Source: Oceanisphaera pacifica (lineage in GTDB: Bacteria > Pseudomonadota > Gammaproteobacteria > Enterobacterales > Aeromonadaceae). From it: a stretch of 64,000 nucleotides of DNA. Location of the stretch: NCBI RefSeq assembly GCF_017498065.1, contig NZ_JAGDFX010000017.1, forward strand, positions 1 through 64,000, in the 5' to 3' direction. Under the pieces are notes generated by a model. The model ran no database searches. It saw nothing but the letters and a program-made list of their open reading frames with translations, and had not been told where the DNA came from. How positions within the stretch are numbered: the stretch's first letter is position 1; every line of letters starts with the position of its first letter. This document shows positions 10,190 through 18,741 of this stretch, in pieces. Made by a program: the position numbers and the translations under genes.

Positions 10190-11206
10190 TTAGCTCAGTA
10201 TTTGGTGGCGCGTTGAGGGAAACAGATTCAATATTTTGTGCACTAAGTACACACAGCACAAAGTGAGCAAAATGGCGATGGTCATCGAGCTAATGCGATA
10301 TAAAGCGCTGTACACCAAGTCATGCTCTGGCGACACATATTGCCCAAATAAAATCCCCACAGTGGTTAAACCTGCAAAACCTATGCCCGGCATTCCCTCT
10401 TTAACATGCCAGCGGGCAAACACCATCACACATAACCAAAACGACAGCGTGAGCAACAGCAAATTGTGGTAATAGCTGTATAAAAATAGCTGGGTCAACA
10501 AACCTAAGCCACAACCCAACAAGGTGCCAATGCAGCGCTGGCGGCCCGACTGTGACGCCCCCACAAAACTCATGGGAAATAATACCAATATAGTGGCTAC
10601 TTGGGCCGAGAGTGAATCAACCAAGTCGACAGTTTGAAACACAATAAAACTTAACGTAGCGATAATGCCGCCCAATAAAGCCTGATGACGGATCACATTG
10701 GCACTTTTAGTTGGCAAGGCTCGTACCACGGGAGCCTCTTGGTTAGGCAAAAAAGTATAGACAATATATGCCAACGCCACCGATAGCAAAGAAGCAATAA
10801 TATTCAGCGACGCCATTTCGGCCAAATCAAAGTGTGCATAACTCGAAAAGTGCAGCATAATACTCAAACTCACGCAGCCTGAAGCGCCAAATAACATCAA
10901 AGGGCCTTTGGCCATCAAGAAAAAACGCCCCAAAAATAGGAAAAATACCATGGCAATAAACGCAGGCGGCCAGTGATTGAGGATGCCTGGCAAAATCATA
11001 ATCTCCAGTGACGTCAACAAAGAAGAGCCTATAAACTGCATGGCCACAAAGCGATTTAATATCGGCACCATGCCTAACAGCAGCATGGGATACACCGTAA
11101 AAAACACCCCAAAATTCCAGTTCATCACTTTAGCCGTTAGCAAACCGGCCGCACTGCCAAAGGCAATGCGCAAGCAGGTGCGCAGTTTATCGTGAGTTAA
11201 TTCCAT
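10190..11206 (-). CDS. DUF2955 (FUSC-like) inner-membrane protein
   Basis: A 338-residue protein with about ten hydrophobic segments arranged as two repeated blocks, typical of DUF2955 / fusaric-acid-resistance-like permeases. It ends the marR-hlyD-DUF2955 operon, with a 19-base gap from the HlyD gene. Such pairs (membrane-fusion protein plus FUSC-like permease) are thought to export small aromatic or toxic compounds, as AaeAB does. The substrate is unknown. No outer-membrane TolC-type gene is in the operon. Confidence 0.8.
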   Translation of the reverse strand: MELTHDKLRTCLRIAFGSAAGLLTAKVMNWNFGVFFTVYPMLLLGMVPILNRFVAMQFIGSSLLTSLEIMILPGILNHWPPAFIAMVFFLFLGRFFLMAKGPLMLFGASGCVSLSIMLHFSSYAHFDLAEMASLNIIASLLSVALAYIVYTFLPNQEAPVVRALPTKSANVIRHQALLGGIIATLSFIVFQTVDLVDSLSAQVATILVLFPMSFVGASQSGRQRCIGTLLGCGLGLLTQLFLYSYYHNLLLLTLSFWLCVMVFARWHVKEGMPGIGFAGLTTVGILFGQYVSPEHDLVYSALYRISSMTIAILLTLCCVYLVHKILNLFPSTRHQILS

Positions 11207-11225
11207 ACCGACCCTCGCTGAGCGC

Positions 11226-12275
11226 TTAATATAAATAGCGTAATACGCTAATTACCCGCGACTGCATGGCAGCTAAACCATAAAAAATGGGGTTATCAAT
11301 AGGGTAGAGTTGCACTGTTGCCTTAGCCCCCGTAGCCAACGGTGGCCAGTCTTCGTCTAGTGCAATATGAGTACGCAAACGCTGTGCATCTCGCACCCAG
11401 CGATCTGAGCTAACGGGCTGGGCTAATAAACCGTCTGCGGCTTGCTGCCCCTCTCGTACCCCACTGTCGATACTGGTGACATGCCCAGCAAACACCTGGC
11501 CAGGCAAGGCATCAAACACAATATCAACCGGTGTTCCTGCTGCTACATGGCGCAGGCTTTTCTCACGAAAGTCGGCACTCACCCAAGCTTGATCAGAAAT
11601 TAACGCCATTAACGGCTGACCGGCATTGGCGTGTTGCCCTTGGCGCAATTGCAAGTTACCAATACGACCATTGCTTTCGGCATACACTTGGGTGCGCGCC
11701 AACGCAAGCTGTGCCTGATCTAACGCCACTTGTGCCTCTTCTACACTAATGCCCGCGGCTAATACGCTTTGCTCTACTTCTTGGTTTTTCGCTTTGCTTA
11801 CGGCATTGGCTTCGCGTGCCAAACTAACCTTGGTATTCGCCTGTTCTAATTGTTGCAAAGACATATGCCCTTGACGGTGTAAGCGCGCAATACGGGCCGC
11901 TTCTCGTGCTTGCTCATCGGCTTGCAAGGCAGTTTGGTGAGACTCAGCTTTAACTTCAGCTAATGCCGATAAGGCTTTTTGCTGCTCAGTCTTAGCGTGA
12001 GAAAGCGCAAGCTCACTACGCTTAACCGCCAACACATAATCGCTATCATCCAACTCAAACAAGCGCTGCCCAACCGTTACCTGTTGATTATTAGTGACAT
12101 CAACCTTACTGACTTGCCCCGAGACACGAGCAGACACCGGTACCACATAACGTTGTATGCGTGCCTCTGGCGTCATTGGCATGTAGTTATCGGCCATCAC
12201 AAAATAGATAAACAGCACAAAAAAGATGCTAAGCGCAATTTTTACCCAACGGCTAAAGCTTTGTTCTGGTGTCAT
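11226..12275 (-). CDS. HlyD/EmrA-family membrane fusion protein
   Basis: The 349-residue protein has one N-terminal membrane segment (about 11-30), then a barrel-sandwich lipoyl half (residues about 45-80), a long alpha-helical coiled-coil hairpin rich in Ala, Gln and Glu (about 80-195) and the returning lipoyl and beta-barrel parts. This is the periplasmic adaptor of a tripartite efflux pump; the coiled coil would contact an outer-membrane channel. It lies between the MarR regulator (21-base gap) and the DUF2955 permease, which should be its inner-membrane partner. Confidence 0.9.
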   Translation of the reverse strand: MTPEQSFSRWVKIALSIFFVLFIYFVMADNYMPMTPEARIQRYVVPVSARVSGQVSKVDVTNNQQVTVGQRLFELDDSDYVLAVKRSELALSHAKTEQQKALSALAEVKAESHQTALQADEQAREAARIARLHRQGHMSLQQLEQANTKVSLAREANAVSKAKNQEVEQSVLAAGISVEEAQVALDQAQLALARTQVYAESNGRIGNLQLRQGQHANAGQPLMALISDQAWVSADFREKSLRHVAAGTPVDIVFDALPGQVFAGHVTSIDSGVREGQQAADGLLAQPVSSDRWVRDAQRLRTHIALDEDWPPLATGAKATVQLYPIDNPIFYGLAAMQSRVISVLRYLY

Positions 12276-12296
12276 TGTTACCTCAAAAGGGAGCCA

Positions 12297-12731
12297 TTAT
12301 TTATGTTCACACAAACGGTGTAAGTTGTGGCTAATATGCTCAGCAACTCGATTAAACTCAGCAATTTCCTGCTCGCTCAGCCCTGCTAATACTGCTGAGC
12401 GAGTGTCATCTAACACGGCATCCATGTCGGCCATAAGCGGGGCAGCCTTAGGGGTTAGATACACCCTTTTACCACGTCTGTCTTGCGGACAAGGCCGACG
12501 CTCAACTAAGCCCAATTGCTCTAGTCCATCTAGCGTGCGCACCAAAGAAGGGCTTTCTACGCCCACCATGCGTGCCAATTGGTGTTGCTGCATGCCATCT
12601 TGGTATTTTAGATGACTTAAGGTGACCCAGCGGCTTTGCGTTAACCCTAATGGCTGAAGGCGCTCATCGTTAACCCAACGCCAATGTCGAACCAGATAGG
12701 ATAAAGTCATGCCTAAGGTTTTCATTATCAC
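12297..12731 (-). CDS. MarR/SlyA family transcriptional regulator
   Basis: A 144-residue winged-helix repressor. The recognition helix region LARMVGVESPSLVRTLDGLEQLGLV and the wing PCPQDRRGKRVYLT are typical of SlyA. It heads the efflux operon with hlyD and DUF2955. Just upstream of its start is a perfect TTAGCATGCTAA, nearly identical to the SlyA consensus TTAGCAAGCTAA, so it probably represses its own operon and releases DNA on binding an aromatic ligand. The ligand is unknown. Confidence 0.93.
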   Translation of the reverse strand: MIMKTLGMTLSYLVRHWRWVNDERLQPLGLTQSRWVTLSHLKYQDGMQQHQLARMVGVESPSLVRTLDGLEQLGLVERRPCPQDRRGKRVYLTPKAAPLMADMDAVLDDTRSAVLAGLSEQEIAEFNRVAEHISHNLHRLCEHK

Positions 12732-12743
12732 CTCTTAAATTGG

Positions 12744-12755
12744 TTAGCATGCTAA
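12744..12755. promoter_or_regulatory. SlyA/MarR-type operator
   Basis: TTAGCATGCTAA is a perfect 12-base palindrome that differs from the published SlyA consensus TTAGCAAGCTAA at one central base. A half site, TTGCTAA, follows at 12764-12770. It lies 13 bases upstream of the marR start, in the space shared with the divergent add gene. Confidence 0.75.
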
Positions 12756-12871
12756 TTATATTCTTGCTAACTACCTCACACAATCATTAATTCACACACC
12801 AGCCAACATTTGTAACAATAAGTGCTAACCAGAAACTGACCGCACATAGGGTTAATCAGGAGCACACCATA

Positions 12872-13870
12872 ATGATAGACGCTAGGTTACCGGTATTAGA
12901 TTTACACCGTCATTTAGACGGTAATATTCGTCCTGCCACCATATTAGATCTAGGTCAGCAGTTTAATATGGTGCTGCCAGCCAACAATGTGCAGGCATTG
13001 CGCCCTTATGTGCAGGTGCAAGATAATGCTCCCGATTTGGTCTCGTTTCTTGCCAAGTTAGACTGGGGGGTCAAGGTGCTGGGCAGTTATGACGCTTGCC
13101 GGCGGGTGGCCTATGAAAACGTTGAAGATCTATATTTAGCCGGCATCGACTATGCAGAGCTGCGCTTTAGCCCCGGCTATATGGCTATGAACCACCAGCT
13201 TGATCCTCAAGGTGTGGTAGAGGCGGTATTAGATGGCGTGGCGGCGGGCAGTCGCGATTTTCACATCCCTACCAAGCTTATTGGTATTATGAGCCGCACC
13301 GTTGGTCAACAAGCCTGCGAGCAAGAACTGGCCGCCTGTTTGGCCTATAAAGATAGATTGGTGGCCATGGACTTAGCCGGTGATGAGTTAGGTTTTCCGG
13401 GGGATTTATTTACCGAGCATTTTAAACGCGTGCGCGATGCGGGTTTGCAAATTACCGTGCACGCCGGCGAAGCTGCTGGCAGTGCCAGTATATGGCAGGC
13501 CATTCAAGCGCTGGGAGCCGAGCGCATTGGTCATGGGGTTAATGCGGTGCAAGATGCTGCGTTATTGGATTATATCGGTGAGCATAATATTGGTATTGAG
13601 TCTTGCCTTACCTCCAATATACAAACCAGTACCGTGGCTAAGTTAAGCGAGCACCCTATTCACACCTTTTTAGCTCAGGATATTCGCGTTTGCCTGAATA
13701 CCGACGACCCCGCAGTACAAGGCATAGAGTTACGCCACGAATATAATAATGCAGCCAAAGCGGCCGGATTAACCCCCGCCCACACTCGCCGCTGCCAAGA
13801 AAACGCCCTCGCCATGGCATTTATGAGTGAAGAAGAAAAGAAGACTTTAAAAACAGCGCCGAGCACCTAG
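12872..13870 (+). CDS. add: Adenosine deaminase
   Basis: A 332-residue metal-dependent deaminase converting adenosine (and deoxyadenosine) to inosine in purine salvage. The zinc-binding HRH at residues 12-14, HAGEAAG (catalytic His/Glu), RIGHGV, SCLTSN and NTDDPAVQG are all in place. ATG with a weak AGGAGC ribosome site (12859-12864). The last few residues (TAPST) are encoded by sequence resembling intergenic repeats found elsewhere, so the C-terminus may have been extended or replaced. It is divergent from the marR operon. Confidence 0.95.
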   Translation: MIDARLPVLDLHRHLDGNIRPATILDLGQQFNMVLPANNVQALRPYVQVQDNAPDLVSFLAKLDWGVKVLGSYDACRRVAYENVEDLYLAGIDYAELRFSPGYMAMNHQLDPQGVVEAVLDGVAAGSRDFHIPTKLIGIMSRTVGQQACEQELAACLAYKDRLVAMDLAGDELGFPGDLFTEHFKRVRDAGLQITVHAGEAAGSASIWQAIQALGAERIGHGVNAVQDAALLDYIGEHNIGIESCLTSNIQTSTVAKLSEHPIHTFLAQDIRVCLNTDDPAVQGIELRHEYNNAAKAAGLTPAHTRRCQENALAMAFMSEEEKKTLKTAPST

Positions 13871-13887
13871 CACCTAGCTACCCCAAA

Positions 13888-13919
13888 CAAAAATACCGAG
13901 CACTAGGCTCGGTATTTTT
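13888..13919. terminator. Bidirectional terminator between add and hemN
   Basis: AAATACCGAGC and GCTCGGTATTT pair with ACTAG-type loop bases between, flanked by A and T tracts. It serves two convergent genes. Confidence 0.9.
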
Positions 13920-13947
13920 CTGACCGCTGATAGCTGATAGCTATGTT

Positions 13948-15318
13948 TTAAATTACTCTCGAGAATTGACGGATGCGGGTTTCGCGGCGTAGGTGCACAT
14001 CAAAACACATGCAAATATTGCGAATAAGCAGTTCGCCTTTTAGCGTCACTTTAATGCCAGTGTCGCTGATAGTAACCAGTTCATCGTCGATAAAGGTTTG
14101 TAGTAGCTTAAGATCTTCAGCAAAGTAATCCGCAAAATTAATCTTATATTCCGCTTCAAGTGGAGCGAACTCCAGCTCAAAGTTACAAATTAAGGTCTTA
14201 ATTAAATCGCGGCGCAAGCAGTCATCTGTGTTTAAGGCATAACCTACCGTTTGCGCATGGCCCAAGCTATCTAGCTGAGCGTAATATTCTTTTAAATCTT
14301 TTTTGTTCTGCGAGTAAGCATCGCCAATCATACTAATTGAAGACACCCCAAGGCCCAGTAAGTCACACTCCCCCTGAGTGGTATAACCTTGGAAGTTACG
14401 GTGCAACTTGCCCTCGTTTTGCGCTATGGCCAAGCTGTCGTCAGGCAAAGCAAAATGATCCATACCAATAAACTGATAACCTTGCTCAGTTAAAAAGTTA
14501 ATACTTTGCTCTAGCATCAAGAGTTTATTGGCAGGGCTGGCCATATCCGCTTCGTTTAGCTTACGCTGCGCTGCAAATCGGTTCGGCAGATGTGCATAGT
14601 TAAATACCGAGAGCCGCGCCGGCTTTAATGCCACTATTTCTTTTAAGGTATGCTGAAAACTCTCGGGGGTTTGCAAGGGCAAGCCATAAATTAAGTCGAG
14701 ATTAGTAGAGCGAAAGCCAAGCGCTGCGGCATGAGTGACTAAAGTTTTAATAAAGTCATTGTCTTGCTCGCGGTTTACCATCTGCTGCACGGCTTTATTA
14801 AAGTCTTGTACACCTAAGCTAATACGATTAAAGCCGACCTCTTTCAACACATCTAAGATGTTTAGCTCAATTTTTCTGGGGTCGATTTCTATACTGTATT
14901 CGCCTGGCTCGGCAAAATGAAAATGCTCGCGCAATAAATTATTTAGGCGGCGAATTTGTGGTTCGGTCAAAAAGGTAGGGGTGCCGCCGCCCCAGTGCAA
15001 CTGAGTAACGGTACGCCCGGCAAACAAGGGAGCGAGGCGCTTAATTTCTTGCTCTAGATAATCAAGATATAAGTCGGCTTTACTTTGATGGCGGGTGATC
15101 ACCTTGTTACAACCGCAGTAATAACACAGCTTATGACAAAACGGGATATGCACATATAACGACAAAGGCCGCTCGGGGTAGCGGGCGGCGGCAGCTTCAA
15201 GTTCGGTCATGCCAAAAGAGTCGTTAAACTCCATTGCCGTGGGGTAAGACGTATAACGAGGTCCCGAGTAATTATACTTCTCGATAATTGCCTGATCCCA
15301 TACTATTTTTGCTGACAT
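13948..15318 (-). CDS. hemN: Oxygen-independent coproporphyrinogen III oxidase (radical SAM)
   Basis: A 456-residue enzyme, normal HemN length, converting coproporphyrinogen III to protoporphyrinogen IX without oxygen. The iron-sulfur site is HIPFCHKLCYYCGC with cysteines at 61, 65, 68 and 70. WGGGTPTFL, IEIDPRKI and RISLGVQDFN follow as in HemN. It ends the yihI-DUF2489-hemN cluster, with a 14-base gap from DUF2489. It and hemC/hemD at the right end of the window belong to the same pathway. Confidence 0.97.
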   Translation of the reverse strand: MSAKIVWDQAIIEKYNYSGPRYTSYPTAMEFNDSFGMTELEAAAARYPERPLSLYVHIPFCHKLCYYCGCNKVITRHQSKADLYLDYLEQEIKRLAPLFAGRTVTQLHWGGGTPTFLTEPQIRRLNNLLREHFHFAEPGEYSIEIDPRKIELNILDVLKEVGFNRISLGVQDFNKAVQQMVNREQDNDFIKTLVTHAAALGFRSTNLDLIYGLPLQTPESFQHTLKEIVALKPARLSVFNYAHLPNRFAAQRKLNEADMASPANKLLMLEQSINFLTEQGYQFIGMDHFALPDDSLAIAQNEGKLHRNFQGYTTQGECDLLGLGVSSISMIGDAYSQNKKDLKEYYAQLDSLGHAQTVGYALNTDDCLRRDLIKTLICNFELEFAPLEAEYKINFADYFAEDLKLLQTFIDDELVTISDTGIKVTLKGELLIRNICMCFDVHLRRETRIRQFSRVI

Positions 15319-15332
15319 GACCTCTCCTCGGC

Positions 15333-15791
15333 TTAGCGAGTGGGCAGTTCTAAGCTTGCCAGTCGCGTCACCTCTGTTTTAATTTGTGCTTCAAGTTCGT
15401 GTTCAAAACCCGCTCGCTGCAAATCCATACGCATAATTTGGTTGCGTTTATATTGCTTGCGCGCTTCGTGGGTTGGCATATCTTTAACCTTGTCATACAG
15501 GTCATAGACACCTGGGTAGTCAATGGCAAAGTCTTTTGGCTCAGCAAACTGCAAGGCATTTAACAGGTTAGTTAAGCGAATCGCACCTTCAGAAAAATTA
15601 CACTGGTCTTGGCTCATGGCCAAAGCAATGGTGTGAATACTGTCTAAAATGCGTAAATTACGCTTATCAATCGCCTGCTGCTGATACTGATTTTGCAGTT
15701 TTAACCGTGCAAGTAATTTGCCAGCATAAACCGCCAGCCCTACGATAATAAGGCCGCCCGCTAGGGCCGCCATTAACCAAGGAGAGATCAT
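15333..15791 (-). CDS. DUF2489 family membrane-anchored protein
   Basis: 152 residues, with one N-terminal membrane segment (about 5-25), then a charged helical cytoplasmic part with NLRILDSIHTIALAMSQDQCNFSEGAIRL, matching DUF2489. The function is unknown. The start overlaps the yihI stop by four bases, and the gene sits between yihI and hemN, an arrangement common in Vibrio- and Aeromonas-type genomes. Confidence 0.85.
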   Translation of the reverse strand: MISPWLMAALAGGLIIVGLAVYAGKLLARLKLQNQYQQQAIDKRNLRILDSIHTIALAMSQDQCNFSEGAIRLTNLLNALQFAEPKDFAIDYPGVYDLYDKVKDMPTHEARKQYKRNQIMRMDLQRAGFEHELEAQIKTEVTRLASLELPTR

Positions 15792-16372
15792 GACTTATCT
15801 TCCTTATCGTCATATTGCGCAGGATCAAGTTCTGCATCCATAAAGCGCGTCCATAAATCGTCGCCGTCAACCGCTTCTTCATCATCTGCTTCTAATAAAC
15901 CCAGTTGTTCTAGTAGCTGTTGATGACGTGCCAAGGTGCTATCTAGCCAGCTGGCGTCGGCTTTATTAAGCTTAGTGCCGGCATCGACTTTATCGAGTAA
16001 GTTATTGAGGCGCTCATTGTTTTCTAACTGCTCCAGCTCTTGTTCGGCCGTTAACTCACTTGATGCTTGAGCACGCTCGCTGGCCACTTGTTCCGTCAGC
16101 TGCTTTTTAGTCGGCTTAGGGGGCTTTTCAGCGTGAGACGCAGGGGAGCTAGGCGTAAGCGCCACCGGTTTTTTTGAGCCTAAACGCGGATCTTTATTAG
16201 CTTTATTACCACCTTGCTTAGTGGTGTGCTCGGCTACATTTTGTCTTGAGCCAGGTGCTAGCCCATTGCGCTTTGCTTTGCGTTTACGCTCTTTAATTTG
16301 CTCAGCTGTTTCCCGTTTCTTGTTTTGAGTTCCAGCTTGCCCCGGGCTGCGGGTCTTTTTTATACGTGTCAT
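15788..16372 (-). CDS. yihI: Der GTPase-activating protein YihI
   Basis: 194 residues: a highly basic N-terminal half (KKTRSPGQAG, KERKRKAKRNGLAPGSR) and an acidic C-terminal half (LEADDEEAVDGDDLW). That is the known YihI design. YihI stimulates the GTPase Der and so tunes late 50S ribosome assembly. The 236 bases upstream (16373-16608, shared with the cytochrome gene end) show no other gene. It is translationally coupled to DUF2489 by ATGA. Confidence 0.93.
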   Translation of the reverse strand: MTRIKKTRSPGQAGTQNKKRETAEQIKERKRKAKRNGLAPGSRQNVAEHTTKQGGNKANKDPRLGSKKPVALTPSSPASHAEKPPKPTKKQLTEQVASERAQASSELTAEQELEQLENNERLNNLLDKVDAGTKLNKADASWLDSTLARHQQLLEQLGLLEADDEEAVDGDDLWTRFMDAELDPAQYDDKEDKS

Positions 16373-16580
16373 TGTGACTCCGGTATATGCACAAATATGA
16401 TATCGGCCTCAAGATGTTATGCCGAACTTGCCTGCCTTATCAGTGAAGTTAAGGGATCTAAAACGCGACCTGACATGGCTACATTATTTTAACCTGCCAC
16501 AGCAGAAAACGTTAGCAAGATATTGAATAAGGAGGGTACGAATAGTACGGCAGGATAATCTGAGGAGAAAAAGAAAAGTA

Positions 16581-16600
16581 GGGGGCTGTCGCCCCCAAAA
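16581..16600 (-). terminator. Terminator after cytochrome c4 gene
   Basis: GGGGGC and GCCCCC pair over a four-base loop just past the stop codon; on the minus strand the hairpin is followed by a T-rich stretch (TACTTTTCTTTTT). Confidence 0.75.
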
Positions 16601-16608
16601 TACAAGTA

Positions 16609-17226
16609 TTAACGAAGACCAGCAACGTACTTAGACAGTACTTCTATATCTTCGTCAGTCAGCTTAGCTGCCACACTGCGCATCATGCCGTTAAGATCGT
16701 TATTACGCTCTCCACTACGGAACAAGTGCAGCTGCTCGGCAATATACTTAGGATATTGACCCGCTAAGCTTGGAAATTTAGCCGCTTCTAAGCCTTCGCC
16801 ACGTGGACCGTGACAAGCAATACAGGCGGTAATTCCACGCTCAATATCACCCCCTTGGTATAAAGCAGAACCCTGCTCAACCACGTCTTCTGGGGTAGCA
16901 ATAGGCGTAATTGCTTGGCTGGCAAAGTAGGCAGCTAAATCTGCGGCATCTTGCTCAGACAAAGGCATAGCCATGCCGGCCATTATAGCGTTAGCGCGCC
17001 CTTCTCCGCCGGTAGCCGCTGACTTATAATCAGCTAACTGCTCGGCAAGATAAGAGGCATGCTGCCCAGCCAGTTTAGGGTACATGTCGAGAGGGCTGTT
17101 ACCATCAGGACCATGGCAAGCTGCACAAGTAGCTGATTTTACTTTACCTGCTTCTGCGTCGCCTTGGGCTTGGGCAACACCAACCACTCCAAGCATTAAG
17201 GCGAGTGTAATTATAATTTTTTTCAT
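16609..17226 (-). CDS. Dihaem cytochrome c4
   Basis: About 205 residues from the ATG at 17226, which starts a clear signal peptide (MKKIIITLALMLGVVGVAQA, cut after AQA). A longer in-frame start at 17340 would add 38 residues ahead of that signal and is unlikely. Two haem sites are visible, CAACH and CIACH, each in a cytochrome c fold with a distal Met (MAMPL, MMRS). Cytochrome c4 carries electrons in the periplasm, usually from the bc1 complex to terminal oxidases. It is divergent from engB, as in Pseudomonas and Vibrio. Confidence 0.93.
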   Translation of the reverse strand: MKKIIITLALMLGVVGVAQAQGDAEAGKVKSATCAACHGPDGNSPLDMYPKLAGQHASYLAEQLADYKSAATGGEGRANAIMAGMAMPLSEQDAADLAAYFASQAITPIATPEDVVEQGSALYQGGDIERGITACIACHGPRGEGLEAAKFPSLAGQYPKYIAEQLHLFRSGERNNDLNGMMRSVAAKLTDEDIEVLSKYVAGLR

Positions 17227-17369
17227 GACGTTGCGACTTCTCGTTGTAATAGCTTCCAGATCACATACCGACAAGGGCATGCTACAATGCGATTCAAAAA
17301 ACCACACCATTCTACAATTTTTTTTCAAAAATGTAAGCAAAGCGGGACGAGAACTCAGAGGAATTCACA

Positions 17370-18014
17370 TTGCATAACAAACCGATAAACTTTAATAGCG
17401 CCCGCTTCATTACAAGCGCGCCCGATATTACACACATGCCAGAAGACACTGGCGTAGAGATTGCGTTTGCCGGACGCTCAAATGCTGGCAAATCATCCGC
17501 CTTAAACACAATAACACAGCAGAAAAGCCTGGCGCGAATTAGTAAAACCCCAGGCCGTACTCAGCTTATTAACGTGTTTGAGCTAAGCGAAGGTAAACGA
17601 TTAATCGATTTGCCCGGTTACGGCTACGCCAAAGTACCGCAAGAAATGAAGCGAAAATGGCAAGAAGCCTTGTCCATTTACCTGCAACAGCGTGAAAGTC
17701 TTAAAGGTTTGGTGGTATTAATGGATATTCGCCATCCCTTAAAAGACATAGATCAACAGCTGCTAGAATGGGCCAGCGACAGTCAGTTGCCAGTATTAGC
17801 ACTGCTCACTAAGTGCGACAAACTTAAGCCCGGCCAGCGTAACTCTGAAGTGCTGCGCGTTCGCAAAGCTGTGGCCGAGTTTGGCGGAGATATTCGTGTT
17901 GAATCATTTAGCTCCCTTAAAACGCTGGGCCTAGATAAAACCAAAGCTATTTTAAGCGAATGGTTATTACAAGAAGATGAGAGTGGAGCAGCAACAGACG
18001 GTGACACTCAGTAA
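17370..18014 (+). CDS. engB: Ribosome biogenesis GTPase EngB (YihA/YsxC)
   Basis: 214 residues. G1 is GRSNAGKS, G2 a TPGRTQ stretch, G3 DLPGYG and G4 TKCD, the EngB set. EngB is needed for 50S subunit assembly. The start is TTG at 17370, supported by AGAGGA at 17356-17361; no ATG in frame keeps the conserved N-terminal [12 protein letters not shown]. The stop overlaps the rsuA start by one base, so the two form an operon. Confidence 0.96.
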   Translation: MHNKPINFNSARFITSAPDITHMPEDTGVEIAFAGRSNAGKSSALNTITQQKSLARISKTPGRTQLINVFELSEGKRLIDLPGYGYAKVPQEMKRKWQEALSIYLQQRESLKGLVVLMDIRHPLKDIDQQLLEWASDSQLPVLALLTKCDKLKPGQRNSEVLRVRKAVAEFGGDIRVESFSSLKTLGLDKTKAILSEWLLQEDESGAATDGDTQ

Positions 18015-18712
18015 TGCGCCTTGACCGATTTTTATCTGAAGCCACCGGCATGACTCGCTCTCAGGCAAAAAAGGCCTTACACAATGGTGAGGTTACCCTT
18101 GATGGCGAGCTGATAAAAAAAAGCAGCGCGCACATTAACGACCAAACTGTACGCTTAAATGGCCAGCCGCTCAGCCGGCCTACCGATAGATATATTTTGC
18201 TGCATAAGCCCGCAGGTTATATTAGTGCCACACAAGATGAAGTACACCCTTGTGTGCTGCAGCTTCTACCTATGGAGCTACGCCGCGGTATGCAGTGTGC
18301 TGGTCGCCTCGATTTAGACACCACAGGCGCCTTATTACTGACTGACGATGGCCAATGGTCACACCGGTTGCGCTCGCCCAAAAAAGCCTGCCCTAAAGTG
18401 TACCAAGTTGATTTGTCCGACCCATTAACAGACGCTAAAGCTGCTGATATTAGTGAGCGCTTTACCCAAGGCGTACAGCTTAATGGTGAAGACCAACTCA
18501 CTTTGCCGGCGCAATTAGTGGTGCTTACGCCTACTCGTGTTTTACTCACCATATATGAAGGTAAGTATCATCAAGTTAAACGAATGTTTTCGGCAGTGGG
18601 CAATCATGTAATTGGCCTACACCGTTTACAAGTAGGCGAGATCAAGCTGGATGACAGCCTAGCTGAGGGCGAATGGCGTTATCTTACACCTGAAGAGGTA
18701 GCAGCAATTTAA
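18014..18712 (+). CDS. rsuA: 16S rRNA pseudouridine(516) synthase
   Basis: 232 residues: an N-terminal S4 RNA-binding domain ([22 protein letters not shown]) and the pseudouridine synthase domain with catalytic GRLDLDTTG (Asp100). RsuA modifies U516 of 16S rRNA. It is coupled to engB by TAATG, linking rRNA modification with subunit assembly. About 30 bases separate it from the convergent histidine kinase gene, with no clear terminator between them. Confidence 0.95.
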   Translation: MRLDRFLSEATGMTRSQAKKALHNGEVTLDGELIKKSSAHINDQTVRLNGQPLSRPTDRYILLHKPAGYISATQDEVHPCVLQLLPMELRRGMQCAGRLDLDTTGALLLTDDGQWSHRLRSPKKACPKVYQVDLSDPLTDAKAADISERFTQGVQLNGEDQLTLPAQLVVLTPTRVLLTIYEGKYHQVKRMFSAVGNHVIGLHRLQVGEIKLDDSLAEGEWRYLTPEEVAAI

Positions 18713-18741
18713 GCCTGTATATTGACGGTGAATATTCAGTG

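Noticed and set aside
17227-17340. Longer cytochrome c4 reading frame
   Set aside because: The extra 38 residues precede a complete signal peptide and have no likeness to the family.
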